Positions 22,409 to 32,061 of a stretch of DNA of 42,872 nucleotides are shown in pieces. Made by a program: the position numbers and the translations under genes. Source of the DNA: a virus; IMG/VR virus record IMGVR_UViG_3300047550_004348, positions 1 through 42,872 of that record; one strand, written 5' to 3'. Positions within the stretch are counted from its first letter, which is position 1. Each line of letters starts with the position of its first letter. A model generated the notes under the pieces. The model had not been told where the DNA came from and made no database searches. It saw only the letters and a list, made by a program, of their open reading frames with translations.

Positions 22409-24949
22409 ATGACAACAACATTTTTATATGCTAAAAGATATTCTGTAGATAATACTCAAGAATATGTTGTTGGATTAGATACCAATGTAGATCCGCCAAT
22501 AGAATATTCTATTCCTGATGTAATTGAAGATTTAGAGGTTGATAATTTTAAAATTAACAAGGCTCTTTATGATGCATTTGCAACCACAGGTAAAGTCGGA
22601 CAAGTACTTATCACAGATGCTACCAAAGTTTTTTGGAGTGATATTTCTGGAGTAGGAACTCCTTTACAAACAATTGGATTGTATGATGAAAATACATTTC
22701 AAGGACTAATTTCAAACTTAAATTTTTTTGATGGAACTGATCCTGATAATTTAGTAAAAGCAAACATAAATGGAATCAATACTGCTTTTGGTGATATTTT
22801 CATCTCTGATAGATGGTCAAAAGTAATATCTTCAGGTGTAACAAATATCTATAGAAACAGTAAAGTTGGAATTTTTAATGTAAATCCATCATATGATCTT
22901 GATGTTACTGGTACTTTAAGGGTAACTTCTTCAGTTGAATTTGACTCGACGTTAAATGTTGATGGTAACGTAACTTTTACTAATACTACATCATCTACAA
23001 CAAAAGACACTGGAGCACTTGTAGTAGATGGTGGAGTTGGTATTGAAGAAAACTTGAATGTAGGTGGAGTTGCAAAAGTTCTTTCTACAACATCATCTAC
23101 AACAAAAGATACTGGAGCACTTGTAGTAGACGGTGGAGTTGGTATTGAAGAAAACTTAAATGTTGGAAATAACGCTAAAATAACAGGTACACTAGAATTA
23201 GATTCATCTTTAATTGATATAAACAATAGCACGGCAACTGGAAAGTTTGATTATCGTCTTTCTTCTGTTGGAACCGGAGTATCTTGGAGACCTCCTGGTG
23301 TTCAGACGCAAAATGCCATTTGGGTAACCATGGATGGAAATGATTCTAATAGTGGTTATTTGGAAGGAGATGCAAAAAGAACCATTGGAGCAGCGGCAGC
23401 AATTGCAGAACCAGGAGATACAATTTTTGTTCGTTCCGGAGTTTATTTTGAAAATAATCCAATTGGTTTAAGAACGGATGTTTCTGTTTCTGGACAAGAC
23501 CTAAGACTTGTGACTATTATTCCAACTAATCCAATCAAAGATGTTTTTCATGTAAGAAGAGGATGTCTGGTTGAAAATGTAAGTTTTGCTGGAAACAGTG
23601 TTTCTATCGCACATACTGGTGCCGGTGCAGTGGCATTTCCACCAACAACTGCGGATATAAATGCAGGAATATCTCATGCTGCAGTATCCGGATATTTAGA
23701 TCCAGGCCCTGCAACAGAAGGCCCAACAGGAAGATGGAAGTCTCCTTATATAAGAAACTGCACTAATTTCATGACCAAAAGTATTGGTATGAAAATTAAT
23801 GGTAATCATGCAACCGCATCATCTATTGGTGCAGATTTAAAATCAATGGTTTGTGATTCATTCACTCAATATAATGAAAATGGTATTGGTGTTTCAATTA
23901 CAAATAATGGATATGCTCAGTTAGTTTCTATTTTTACTATTAACTGTGATATTGGAATTTTCGTATCAAGTGGTGGATCTTGTGATCTTACAAACTCTAA
24001 TTCTTCATTTGGGAATTATGGTCTTTATGCCGTTGGATTAGGTGCAACAGAATTTACCGGAATTGTTGGAACTTATCCTCCAACAAGAACTCAACCAGGT
24101 GTTGATGCTGGATCAGATGTTGTGACTTTTGAGAATATGAAAGATGATTCTAATGGTGGTATTGGAACTGTTAGGAGACCTTATGATGGACAGGCACTAT
24201 TCTTTAAAATTGATTTAAGTAAATATTCCGATACTGTAATCACGGGACTGTCAACCACAATTCTTCAGGAACCTATGGTTCAGATTGAATCCATCAAGAT
24301 TACCAATGGAGGATCTGGATATAGTGCGGTTACTCCACCAACAGTATTTGTTTATGATTTTAATGATAATTCTCAACAACCTAAAGGACCTCAGGGAATT
24401 ATTGCAGAATTAAGTCCAACAATCGACGAAGTTAGTGGAGTAATAACTGCAATTGATGTTGTAAATAGTGGAAGAAATTATTTACCAACTCAAGATTTAA
24501 GAGTTTTTATTGATGGTGGAGCGGCAACTGCAGAAGTTATTACGCAACCAATTTATTATACCGTTGATGTTGCTACACAACCCACATCAGTTACCGGAAT
24601 TACTACCGTGACTTTTAATGAATTTATTCCTTATGAATTATTTGGTGGTGAAGAAGTTTCACTTAAGAGAATTAGTCGTATTCTTACAAGTTCACATTCG
24701 TTCGAGTATATTGGTACCGGTGTAGATATAAATACTTCGACACCATTTAAGGGTGCCGTTCCCATTAAAGAAAATGAAATTGTTGCATTGGATGGGGCAC
24801 AAATTCCATTTACAAGTACAGATCAAAAAGGAAATTTTGATATTGGTGAGGGATTTCAGATTAATCAACCAACGGCGACAATTAGAGGAAGAGATTTTAG
24901 TAAGGCAATACAGGCAGAAGTTACACCACTCATACTTGCACTGAGATAA
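22409..24949 (+). CDS. Tail-fibre-like protein with beta-helix domain
   Basis: An 846-residue protein. Residues about 150-265 contain a repeated unit (TTSSTTKDTGALVVDGGVGI then EENLNVGG) found twice, and NPSYDLDVTGTLRV. From about 300 comes a pectate-lyase-like right-handed beta-helix: AIWVTMDGNDSNSGYLEGDA, AEPGDTIFVRSGVYFENNPI, VSGQDLRLVTIIPTNPI. The C-terminal part has GGSGYSAVTPPTVFVYD and VNSGRNYLPTQDLRVFIDGG units. Such proteins form long fibres or short spikes. Receptor or role unknown. Confidence 0.7.
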   Translation: MTTTFLYAKRYSVDNTQEYVVGLDTNVDPPIEYSIPDVIEDLEVDNFKINKALYDAFATTGKVGQVLITDATKVFWSDISGVGTPLQTIGLYDENTFQGLISNLNFFDGTDPDNLVKANINGINTAFGDIFISDRWSKVISSGVTNIYRNSKVGIFNVNPSYDLDVTGTLRVTSSVEFDSTLNVDGNVTFTNTTSSTTKDTGALVVDGGVGIEENLNVGGVAKVLSTTSSTTKDTGALVVDGGVGIEENLNVGNNAKITGTLELDSSLIDINNSTATGKFDYRLSSVGTGVSWRPPGVQTQNAIWVTMDGNDSNSGYLEGDAKRTIGAAAAIAEPGDTIFVRSGVYFENNPIGLRTDVSVSGQDLRLVTIIPTNPIKDVFHVRRGCLVENVSFAGNSVSIAHTGAGAVAFPPTTADINAGISHAAVSGYLDPGPATEGPTGRWKSPYIRNCTNFMTKSIGMKINGNHATASSIGADLKSMVCDSFTQYNENGIGVSITNNGYAQLVSIFTINCDIGIFVSSGGSCDLTNSNSSFGNYGLYAVGLGATEFTGIVGTYPPTRTQPGVDAGSDVVTFENMKDDSNGGIGTVRRPYDGQALFFKIDLSKYSDTVITGLSTTILQEPMVQIESIKITNGGSGYSAVTPPTVFVYDFNDNSQQPKGPQGIIAELSPTIDEVSGVITAIDVVNSGRNYLPTQDLRVFIDGGAATAEVITQPIYYTVDVATQPTSVTGITTVTFNEFIPYELFGGEEVSLKRISRILTSSHSFEYIGTGVDINTSTPFKGAVPIKENEIVALDGAQIPFTSTDQKGNFDIGEGFQINQPTATIRGRDFSKAIQAEVTPLILALR

Positions 24950-24952
24950 GAT

Positions 24953-25621
24953 ATGGCAGTTGCACCACTTAATAAGTTTTTAACCATTGCAGTTCCGGTT
25001 GCTCCAGGAGAACAGACAGTTTATACGACACCTGTCGGAGTATCAGCAATTGTTCTTTATGCTCAGGTTGCAAATGTTGGAGTGAATACATACCCCACAA
25101 TAACGTTTACTCATCGTAGAAAAAGTACATCTGCAAGAACCGCCGGAAATACAAGAAATATAAGAGTTATAAAACAGGCAGAAATTCCACCAAATGATTC
25201 TTTAATCATTATTGATGGTAGATTGGTTTTAGAAAGAACCGCAATAATTACGGACTCTATCGTAATTGAAGGAACTCAAACTGGAATTGTTACTGTCACA
25301 AACTGTGTTTATGATAACACCACAGGAGTTACTACGGTTACAACATCCACTGCTCATAATTTTGTTACCGGTGATGAGGTTACCATGAGTGGATTGGCAT
25401 TTACTTGCAGTGGATCATTTGGATTAACGACATCAATTTTCCCATCACCTCAACAATCTTTTACCGTTAATTCTATAATTGGAGATGTTGGAACGTCAAA
25501 AACTTTTGTGACTAATTCTGGAGTTGTTGTTGGAATTGCTCATACCTATGTCAGTGGTGGATTGGTTGCTCCACTTCAAATGGAATTTATCTGTAGTATT
25601 CTAGAAAATAGTACCACATAA
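24953..25621 (+). CDS. Structural protein, probable fibre or baseplate accessory
   Basis: A 222-residue beta-rich protein. It begins VAPLNKFLTIAVPVAPGEQ and contains VTTSTAHNFVTGDEVTMSGL, an H-x-F-x-x-G-D-x-V element seen also in the 2080-residue protein as SSHGFKVDNKVSIRG. It sits 3 nt after one fibre gene and 2 nt before the next, so probably part of the same appendage. No T4 equivalent recognised. Confidence 0.6.
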   Translation: MAVAPLNKFLTIAVPVAPGEQTVYTTPVGVSAIVLYAQVANVGVNTYPTITFTHRRKSTSARTAGNTRNIRVIKQAEIPPNDSLIIIDGRLVLERTAIITDSIVIEGTQTGIVTVTNCVYDNTTGVTTVTTSTAHNFVTGDEVTMSGLAFTCSGSFGLTTSIFPSPQQSFTVNSIIGDVGTSKTFVTNSGVVVGIAHTYVSGGLVAPLQMEFICSILENSTT

Positions 25622-25623
25622 TT

Positions 25624-28600
25624 ATGGCAAAGTATTTATCAGGACGTTCTAAAAGAACACCACAATCGGCACTATCCGATGAGAGGTATAGATATCTGTC
25701 AGTTGGTGATGCAGAACCTAATTTTGGAGACCCTATTTTTCCCGGTGATTTTCCTCCATTTGGACAACAATATCAAATTGTTTCTGTTGAAGGATATCCT
25801 GGAGAACGATATTGGGTTCCAATTGGTGGGGGAGTTATTCCAGGTTCAATTTCTGTTTTTGATGAGGGTAATCTTGTTGGTGGTTCAAATAGTACAACTG
25901 AGATAAATTTTGTTGGAGCGGCGATTACTGTAATTGGAATAAGTGGTCCTCCACCAGGGACTGGAGTGACTGTTACGGTATTTGCGCCCGGAAATAATTC
26001 TGAAATTTTATTTAATACTTTTAATGATTTTTCAACTTCACCAAAGTTAAAATTTGATAATTCTACCGGGTCATTAATTGCCGGAGATAGAATTATTGTT
26101 GGTGTCGGTGGAACAGTAATTACAACAACCGGAGTTGGGTCTGTTGGAATTGGAACAATTAATCCAACCCAAGAACTACATCTTCATGGAGATTTTAGAA
26201 TTACCGGAACAATTTATGATTATTTAAATTCTCCTGGATCTCCAACACAACTAATTGCAAAAAATAATTTTGGAGGAATTACCTGGGTAGATCAAGGAAC
26301 AGTTAGATCTGCTGCTGGTGGAACTGTTGGAAATGTTCAATATCATAATAGTGTTGGACTGGTTGATGGTGCATCAAATTTTGTTTTTGATGAATTTAAT
26401 AATCGAATTGGTATCGGAAGTACGATTCCAACGGTTTTATTTGATGTACTTGGATATTCTAAGTTTACTGGACAAACACAAATTGATAATCTTAATGTAA
26501 CTGGAATAGCAACTCTAAAAAATCTTGGTGTTTCTGGACTTACCACAACAAGAGATCTTCAGGTTTATGAATCTACACTACTAAACCGTTTAAAAGTTAG
26601 TGGAATTTCAACATTTGATTCTCAGGTTATCATTAATAATTTAAATGTGACCGGAGTGGGTACATTTGACAATATAAAATTAGATACAAATACGGTTTCA
26701 ACAAATGTTGGAAATTTAATCATAGATTCGAGTGGTGGAACCACGCAAATTAATGACATTGTTTATATCAATGATTATACTCAATCAATAAATTCAAATA
26801 CCGGAGCACTTGTAGTTGAGGGTGGAGTTGGTATTGGTAGTCAGTTAAATGTTGATGGTGCCGTAAAATTAGCAACTCTTGGAGGAATTACTACAACCGG
26901 TGGTGATCTTTATGTTGCCGGCAATTTATATGTAAATAATGATATTTTTTATGATGAACTTTTTGTAAGAAATGGATACTTTACAGGAATTGTATCAACC
27001 AAGGATCTTTTGGTTACCGGAGTTGCCACAATTGCAACATTAGGAGTTTCTGGATTAACCACAACCAGAACTTTAAGAGTAACCGGAATTAGTACTTTTG
27101 ATGACTTTATTGATGCAAATGGTGGAGCATATATTGATAATATTCAAATTGGAATAACAGATAACAATGAGATTGATACTAGTTCGGGAAATTTAACAAT
27201 TGATTCTGCCGGTGGATTAACCACAATTGATGATAGATTATTCGTCACTGGAATATCAACCTTTAATGCAAACACCGTTTTTAATGCTAATGTAACATTA
27301 GGAAATAATGTTGGCGGTGATACTGTCAGTTTTGGTTCTTCAGTAAATACTAATATCATCCCTCAATCAACTGACACTTATGATTTAGGACAAAGTGATA
27401 GCCTTAGATGGAGAACAATATATGCCCAAACATTTAGTGGAAAATTTATAGGAAATGCAGATACGGCATCTCAAATTGCTACCGCAACAACCACGGGTAT
27501 TTCGTCTTATTTTCTAACTTTTGTTGACAGTAATAATTCTCCGGCATCTTATGAAACATTATATACGGATTCTGGAATTACATATACTCCTAGTAATGAT
27601 TTGCTGACAGTTGGTAAACTTGTTGTAACTGGAATATCAACATTTGAGAATACTTCTACTTTTAATGGAATAACAACATTTACCAATAATGTATTCATAG
27701 GAAATTCTAATACTGATAAAGTTTCTTTTGCCGCAACCGTTGATAGTAATATTATTCCAAGTGGAATTAGAGATTTAGGTTCAATAACCAATAGGTGGGA
27801 TAAATTTTATGTTAATGAGATTGTTGGAACTGTAACTGGTACTATTTCAAGTGTAAGTATTACTAATGATTCTTCAACAAATGCAATCAGATTCATTAGT
27901 TTTGCATCTACGGTTAGTGGATCCAGTAGCATTTATGGCGATACTAATTTAACATTTAATCCTAGTAATGATACTGTTTCTATTGGTGGATCTCTTGGTA
28001 TAGGTAATGCAAATCCAGGAACAAGATTAGATGTAACAGGCAATGTAAGACTTTCAGGATCCGTTCCAGAAATTGAACTTAATACTGGAGGGCCAAGATT
28101 CAGAGTTCCATCATCAAATACACTAACTGTTCATACTGGTGGAGGATTATCTTCAGGTACAAACGAAGTAATAAGAATTAATGCCACTGGGGTAGGCATA
28201 GAAACTTCAACGCCAAGATATAAACTTCATGTCATTGGCGATACTAACATAACTGGATTAACTTCACTTGGAGGTAATTTAGTACCAACAGGGAATGGAA
28301 CTCAGGATATTGGACTTCCAGATAGAAAATGGAATAAATTCTATGTAAATGAACTTGTAGGAACCATAACAGGTACCATTTCAAGTGTAAGTATTACAAA
28401 TGATACCAGTACTGCCGGAAATCCGATCAGATTCATTAGTTTTGCCTCTACTTTCAGTGGATCCAGTAGTGTTTATGGTGATAGTCTTTTAACATTTAAT
28501 CCTACTTCTAATAGTTTAGGTATTGGAGTAGCAAATCCAACAGCACCATTGGATGTTGCTGGTAGGGTTTTCTTAAGAAGAAATGATACACTATTTGAAG

Positions 28601-31158
28601 GTGGTGAAATAGCTTTTGCGAGAGCCGTAGATGATGCCTTTACATATGCGATAGATGTATATGGAAATACTGCAGAAAACGCAAGATTGAGATTTATTGA
28701 TGTTCAAAGTAATGCAGAAAGAGCAACTATTGATAGATCGGGAAATTTCATTGTAGGTTCTGGATCGTCAACAGGAACAGCATCACAACCACTTCAGGTA
28801 ACTGGTGGTGCTTATGTTTCTGGCAACATTGGAATTGGTGTTTTAAATCCATCAGAAAAACTTCAGGTTGCCGGTAACGTGGCACCTGATCAAAATGGAA
28901 CCAGAGACTTAGGAACTCCAAGTTTAAAATGGAACAAAATTTACACCAATGAACTTGTAGGAACCATAACAGGTACCATCTCAAGTGTAAGTATTACTAA
29001 TGATTCTTCAACAAATGCAATCAGATTTATTAATTTTGCATCTACGGTTAGTGGATCCAGTAGCATTTATGGTGACGATTTATTAGTATGGAATCCAAAC
29101 ACAAATAGTTTAGGAATAGGAACAACAAATCCATCAATACCATTTGGTAATGTTGGTGTTCATATTAACAATGCTGGATTGAATATTCAATCAGTAGCTC
29201 CAATTATATTCTTACAAGAAATTGATAATTCAAACAATTACTATAATTTAGTTGTTGATGGTGGTATTTTTGGTGTTAGATACAATAATAATTTCCCTGG
29301 ACCATTACAAGTAAATTCAAGTTCAGTTTTAATAGGTTCTGCAACATCAACAGGAACAGCATCACAACCACTTCAAGTCACTGGTGGCGCTTATGTTTCT
29401 GATAATGTTGGAATTGGAGTCACAAATCCATCAGAAAAACTTCAGGTTGCCGGTAATGTGGCACCAGATCAAAATGGAACCAGAGACTTAGGAACATCTA
29501 TTCTTAAATGGAACACAGTTTATGCCAATACATTTAATGGGCAATTTATAGGAAATGCCGATACTGCTTCTAAATTAGCAACACCAAGAATTATTGCTGC
29601 AACTGATGATATTTCTTGGTCGGTTTCTTTTGATGGATCCTCAAATGTATCTTCTGCGGCAACTTTATCAAACACCGGAGTAATCGCAGGAACTTATGGT
29701 TCTTCAACACAGGTTGGTGTGGTAACCGTAGATGCAAAGGGTAGAATTACTTCAGCATCTAATGTTTCAATTGCCTTCACTAATGCAACCGTAGCCAGAG
29801 CAGGATATGCGGACAGTGCAGGTATAGCAACTAATCTTAGAGGTGGTACTGCATATCAAATTCCATATCAATCTGCAGTAAACACAACTGCATTTATAGC
29901 AAATGGTACTGTTACTGGACAATTACTTCAATATAATAGTTCGGCAGCACCATCTTGGGTAAACCCTTCTGGTTTAACTGTATCTAGAGCTGGATATGCA
30001 GACACTGCAGGTATAGCAACTAATCTTAGAGGTGGTTCTCCTGGTTCAATTCCTTATCAATCTTCTTCCAATGTAACAACTTTTCTAAATGATCCTAATG
30101 TAAATGGAGCTATTTTAACCTGGAATGATTCAAGTTCACAACCGTCTTGGACTTCTGCGACTAATTTCACTGCTGGATTTGCATCATATGCTACTAAAGC
30201 AGGATTAGCAACTGATGTAGAACTTAATGGATCAGGACAACTTCTTTATCAACCCGGAAATAACAATACCGAATTGTTATCATTCGGTTCTGCTGGACAA
30301 ATACTTCAATCTAATGGTACAGGAGCAGCTCCTAGTTGGGTTAATTTAAGTGGATTAACTGCTGGATTTGCATCATATGCTACTAAAGCAGGATTAGCAA
30401 CTGATGTAGAACTTAATGGATCAGGACAACTTCTTTATCAACCCGGAAATAACAATACCGAATTGTTATCATTCGGTTCTGCTGGACAAATACTTCGTTC
30501 TAATGGTACGGGAGCAGCTCCTAGTTGGATAACTTTAGGATCTTCTGTAGGTGCCGCAATTAGTGGACTTACAATTAGGGATGAGGGAACTATAACTCCT
30601 TCGGGTGGTGTGGGTGTTATTACCACTATTAATTTTGTTGGTTCTGGGATTACGGTTGTTGGTAGTTCTTCTGGTATTGCTACTGTAACATTTCTTGGAG
30701 ATCAAATACTAGAAGGCACAATTAAATCTACTGACACTACAACACAAACCTCTTTATATCCAGTGATGGTGAGTACTGTTGGAGTTGCGACAACTGCTTG
30801 GACATCTTCAACAAAATTATCTTTTAATGCAGTTACAGGACAAATTAATGCAGTTGATTTTAACTCTACATCAGATCAAACATTGAAAACCAATATTAAA
30901 CCTATTTTATCTCCTCTTGAAAAGGTATCACAAATTAACGGAGTGACATTTAATTGGATTGAAGGTAATATACCTTCAATAGGAGTTATTGCTCAACAAG
31001 TCGAAAAGGTATTTCCAGAACTTGTAACTACAACAAGTGAATATAAATCTGTTAGATATAATGGATTGATTGGATTATTAATAGAAGCAATTAAGGAACA
31101 GCAAATGCAAATAGAGGACCTTAAATTGCAACTTGAAGACTTAAAATCTAACACTTGA
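25624..31158 (+). CDS. Long tail fibre with C-terminal Peptidase_S74 chaperone
   Basis: An 1844-residue protein. Most of it is repeated beta units ending in IG-x-x-NP-x-x-LxVxG (for example VGIGTINPTQELHLHGDFRI, IGVLNPSEKLQVAGNVAP) and SIYGD-type repeats. The C-terminal 95 residues form an intramolecular chaperone: STSDQTLKTNIKPI with S1750 and K1755 (Ser plus five to Lys, the autocleavage dyad), ISPIG-like GVIAQQVEKVFPELV, then a coiled coil IEAIKEQQMQIEDLKLQLED. This family trimerises fibres and cuts itself off. The stop codon overlaps the -35 box of the promoter that follows. Confidence 0.9.
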   Translation: MAKYLSGRSKRTPQSALSDERYRYLSVGDAEPNFGDPIFPGDFPPFGQQYQIVSVEGYPGERYWVPIGGGVIPGSISVFDEGNLVGGSNSTTEINFVGAAITVIGISGPPPGTGVTVTVFAPGNNSEILFNTFNDFSTSPKLKFDNSTGSLIAGDRIIVGVGGTVITTTGVGSVGIGTINPTQELHLHGDFRITGTIYDYLNSPGSPTQLIAKNNFGGITWVDQGTVRSAAGGTVGNVQYHNSVGLVDGASNFVFDEFNNRIGIGSTIPTVLFDVLGYSKFTGQTQIDNLNVTGIATLKNLGVSGLTTTRDLQVYESTLLNRLKVSGISTFDSQVIINNLNVTGVGTFDNIKLDTNTVSTNVGNLIIDSSGGTTQINDIVYINDYTQSINSNTGALVVEGGVGIGSQLNVDGAVKLATLGGITTTGGDLYVAGNLYVNNDIFYDELFVRNGYFTGIVSTKDLLVTGVATIATLGVSGLTTTRTLRVTGISTFDDFIDANGGAYIDNIQIGITDNNEIDTSSGNLTIDSAGGLTTIDDRLFVTGISTFNANTVFNANVTLGNNVGGDTVSFGSSVNTNIIPQSTDTYDLGQSDSLRWRTIYAQTFSGKFIGNADTASQIATATTTGISSYFLTFVDSNNSPASYETLYTDSGITYTPSNDLLTVGKLVVTGISTFENTSTFNGITTFTNNVFIGNSNTDKVSFAATVDSNIIPSGIRDLGSITNRWDKFYVNEIVGTVTGTISSVSITNDSSTNAIRFISFASTVSGSSSIYGDTNLTFNPSNDTVSIGGSLGIGNANPGTRLDVTGNVRLSGSVPEIELNTGGPRFRVPSSNTLTVHTGGGLSSGTNEVIRINATGVGIETSTPRYKLHVIGDTNITGLTSLGGNLVPTGNGTQDIGLPDRKWNKFYVNELVGTITGTISSVSITNDTSTAGNPIRFISFASTFSGSSSVYGDSLLTFNPTSNSLGIGVANPTAPLDVAGRVFLRRNDTLFEGGEIAFARAVDDAFTYAIDVYGNTAENARLRFIDVQSNAERATIDRSGNFIVGSGSSTGTASQPLQVTGGAYVSGNIGIGVLNPSEKLQVAGNVAPDQNGTRDLGTPSLKWNKIYTNELVGTITGTISSVSITNDSSTNAIRFINFASTVSGSSSIYGDDLLVWNPNTNSLGIGTTNPSIPFGNVGVHINNAGLNIQSVAPIIFLQEIDNSNNYYNLVVDGGIFGVRYNNNFPGPLQVNSSSVLIGSATSTGTASQPLQVTGGAYVSDNVGIGVTNPSEKLQVAGNVAPDQNGTRDLGTSILKWNTVYANTFNGQFIGNADTASKLATPRIIAATDDISWSVSFDGSSNVSSAATLSNTGVIAGTYGSSTQVGVVTVDAKGRITSASNVSIAFTNATVARAGYADSAGIATNLRGGTAYQIPYQSAVNTTAFIANGTVTGQLLQYNSSAAPSWVNPSGLTVSRAGYADTAGIATNLRGGSPGSIPYQSSSNVTTFLNDPNVNGAILTWNDSSSQPSWTSATNFTAGFASYATKAGLATDVELNGSGQLLYQPGNNNTELLSFGSAGQILQSNGTGAAPSWVNLSGLTAGFASYATKAGLATDVELNGSGQLLYQPGNNNTELLSFGSAGQILRSNGTGAAPSWITLGSSVGAAISGLTIRDEGTITPSGGVGVITTINFVGSGITVVGSSSGIATVTFLGDQILEGTIKSTDTTTQTSLYPVMVSTVGVATTAWTSSTKLSFNAVTGQINAVDFNSTSDQTLKTNIKPILSPLEKVSQINGVTFNWIEGNIPSIGVIAQQVEKVFPELVTTTSEYKSVRYNGLIGLLIEAIKEQQMQIEDLKLQLEDLKSNT
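30169..30496 (+). repeat. Perfect 139-bp direct repeat in the S74 fibre gene
   Basis: Bases 30169-30307 equal 30358-30496 (offset 189 bp, 63 codons). Similarity continues with a few changes beyond, so the full unit is one in-frame 63-residue module (ASYATKAGLATDVELNGSG to AAPSW). Recent in-frame duplication of a fibre module. Confidence 0.92.
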
Positions 31159-31183
31159 CAATCCCCTAAGAACCTGCTATGAT
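31155..31183 (+). promoter_or_regulatory. Consensus sigma-70 promoter of the small-gene/tRNA island
   Basis: TTGACA (31155-31160), a 17-bp spacer and TATGAT (31178-31183) with an extended -10 TG (31175-31176). It is the best host-type promoter in the window. The -35 overlaps the stop codon of the fibre gene. Predicted start near 31190, 20 nt before the next ATG. Confidence 0.9.
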
Positions 31184-31209
31184 ACTCAGGTAATCACGAA
31201 ACGAACTGA

Positions 31210-31392
31210 ATGAAAGATGAGTACCTCACACGATGCGTCGTTGACCCACTGAAAAGAACGGTATATCTTTATTCTAGTGAGGGGTCAGAAAAAGAAGTGT
31301 CCTGTGAGACCGTTGATGAGTTTATGAACGTGCTAAACTTTGTTCGTGCTACATTGGATGAGGATACACTCTCATACACAAATCCACTTTAA
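31210..31392 (+). CDS. Hypothetical 60-residue early protein
   Basis: First gene of the island, about 20 nt after the predicted transcription start, so a short leader and no strong ribosome site. The sequence is DEYLTRCVVDPLKRTVYLYS then EKEVSCETVDEFMNVLNFVR: two short strands and a helix. I do not recognise a family. The strong host-like promoter suggests early expression. Confidence 0.65.
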   Translation: MKDEYLTRCVVDPLKRTVYLYSSEGSEKEVSCETVDEFMNVLNFVRATLDEDTLSYTNPL

Positions 31393-31455
31393 AATCCATT
31401 TTTGGTCGAAAAAATTTCCGGTAAATTTTCTTACGCGATACTTTTTTAAAATTGT

Positions 31456-31662
31456 ATGAATTTATACAAAATTAACTATAAAAACCTTAAAGAGGAGATT
31501 GTAAAGACAACTCCTCAAAACGTTCAGGAAGCAAATGAGGGTTTGTTTTATGCTAAAATGAATCTTCCTGAAGCAGCAAAACACTGTGGAATGTCACAAA
31601 AAGAAATGCGCTTGACATTCTTTGAGTACCTCAAGTATAATCCTATCACGTACAAAGCGTGA
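31456..31662 (+). CDS. Small HTH-like conserved cyanophage protein
   Basis: A 68-residue protein. The C-terminal half NLPEAAKHCGMSQKEMRLTF looks like a helix-turn-helix (A-A-x-x-C-G-M-S with two flanking helices), followed by FEYLKYNP. Possibly a small DNA-binding regulator. There is no Shine-Dalgarno before the ATG, and an AT-rich hairpin (31411-31417 with 31423-31429) lies in its leader. It ends 7 nt before the tRNA-Leu, and so may share a transcript with it. Confidence 0.6.
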   Translation: MNLYKINYKNLKEEIVKTTPQNVQEANEGLFYAKMNLPEAAKHCGMSQKEMRLTFFEYLKYNPITYKA

Positions 31663-31669
31663 TTTTTAT

Positions 31670-32014
31670 GCGAGTATGGTGGAATCGGTAGACACACCAG
31701 ACTTATTGTAAAATTGAGCCTCATTTGGGAAACCTTATGAGTGTAATTCCTCAAATTCGGTGAAACCTTTAAAATGGCAATACCGAGCGAAGTTGCAAGA
31801 CAGTTGGAAAGACAACGGCTACCCAATGTGCTTCTAGAGAGGGTTGGAATTATCTAGAAAATGCAAAACGTGTAGAGACTAGACGGGGAACACCTAAACC
31901 GAAAGGTATGGTGAAGGTATAGTCCAGACCACAAACCGAAAGGGTAGTGAAAACTATAGTGGTACGAAAATCTGTTGGGCATTGCCCGTGGGAGTTCAAG
32001 TCTCCCTACTCGCA
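31670..32014 (+). tRNA. tRNA-Leu(UAA), split by a group I intron
   Basis: 5' exon 31670-31704 and 3' exon 31967-32014. Joined, they make a type II tRNA: 7-bp acceptor GCGAGTA/TACTCGC (31670-31676 with 32007-32013), D-arm with GTG/CAC, anticodon loop CUUAAAA giving UAA, long variable arm GGGC-ATT-GCCC, T-arm GGGAG-TTCAAGT-CTCCC, discriminator A at 32014. CCA is not encoded. One mismatch (C27-U43) sits at the top of the anticodon stem. It reads UUA and UUG, helpful for an AT-rich phage in a host with higher GC. It is followed by a hairpin (32017-32022 with 32030-32035). Confidence 0.94.
31705..31966 (+). ncRNA. Group I intron in tRNA-Leu (cyanobacterial/plastid trnL type)
   Basis: A 262-nt intron between U34 and A35 of the anticodon, ending in the expected G (31966). 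Conserved pieces in order: TTGAGCC with P1 wobble U31704-G31716; P2 hairpin (GAGCCTCAT to ATGAGTG); Q/P pairing P4 TCGGT 31757-31761 with ACCGA 31782-31786; a TTCTAGA/TCTAGAA hairpin (about 31832-31859); R element TGTAGAGACTAGACGG with P7 GACTA 31877-31881 pairing TAGTC 31920-31924; P8 CACC/GGTG with a GAAA loop (about 31891-31914). Same site and layout as cyanobacterial trnL-UAA introns. No ORF inside, so no homing endonuclease of its own. Confidence 0.93.
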
Positions 32015-32033
32015 CTAGAGAATTTAATCTTCT

Positions 32034-32040
32034 CTAAATA
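32034..32040 (+). promoter_or_regulatory. Late promoter-like CTAAATA
   Basis: CTAAATA, 21 nt before the ATG at 32062, directly after the hairpin that follows tRNA-Leu. Similar to other late-type elements here. Confidence 0.35.
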
Positions 32041-32061
32041 ATCAAAAGTAGGAAATGTCCT

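Noticed and set aside
28340-29520. Repeats in the fibre gene considered as a CRISPR-like or mobile element
   Set aside because: Repeats are in frame, of varying length and similarity, and encode fibre modules; no spacers of even size.
31393-31455. AT-rich hairpin (31411-31417 with 31423-31429) as a terminator
   Set aside because: Stem is only A-T pairs and is not followed at once by a T run; too weak.
31548-31826. Minus-strand ORF of 92 codons across tRNA-Leu and the intron
   Set aside because: Runs through the tRNA exon and conserved intron helices; no start signals. Explained by the RNA gene.
31705-31966. Intron as a host for a homing endonuclease gene
   Set aside because: Only 262 nt with stops in all useful frames; no LAGLIDADG, GIY-YIG or HNH pattern.
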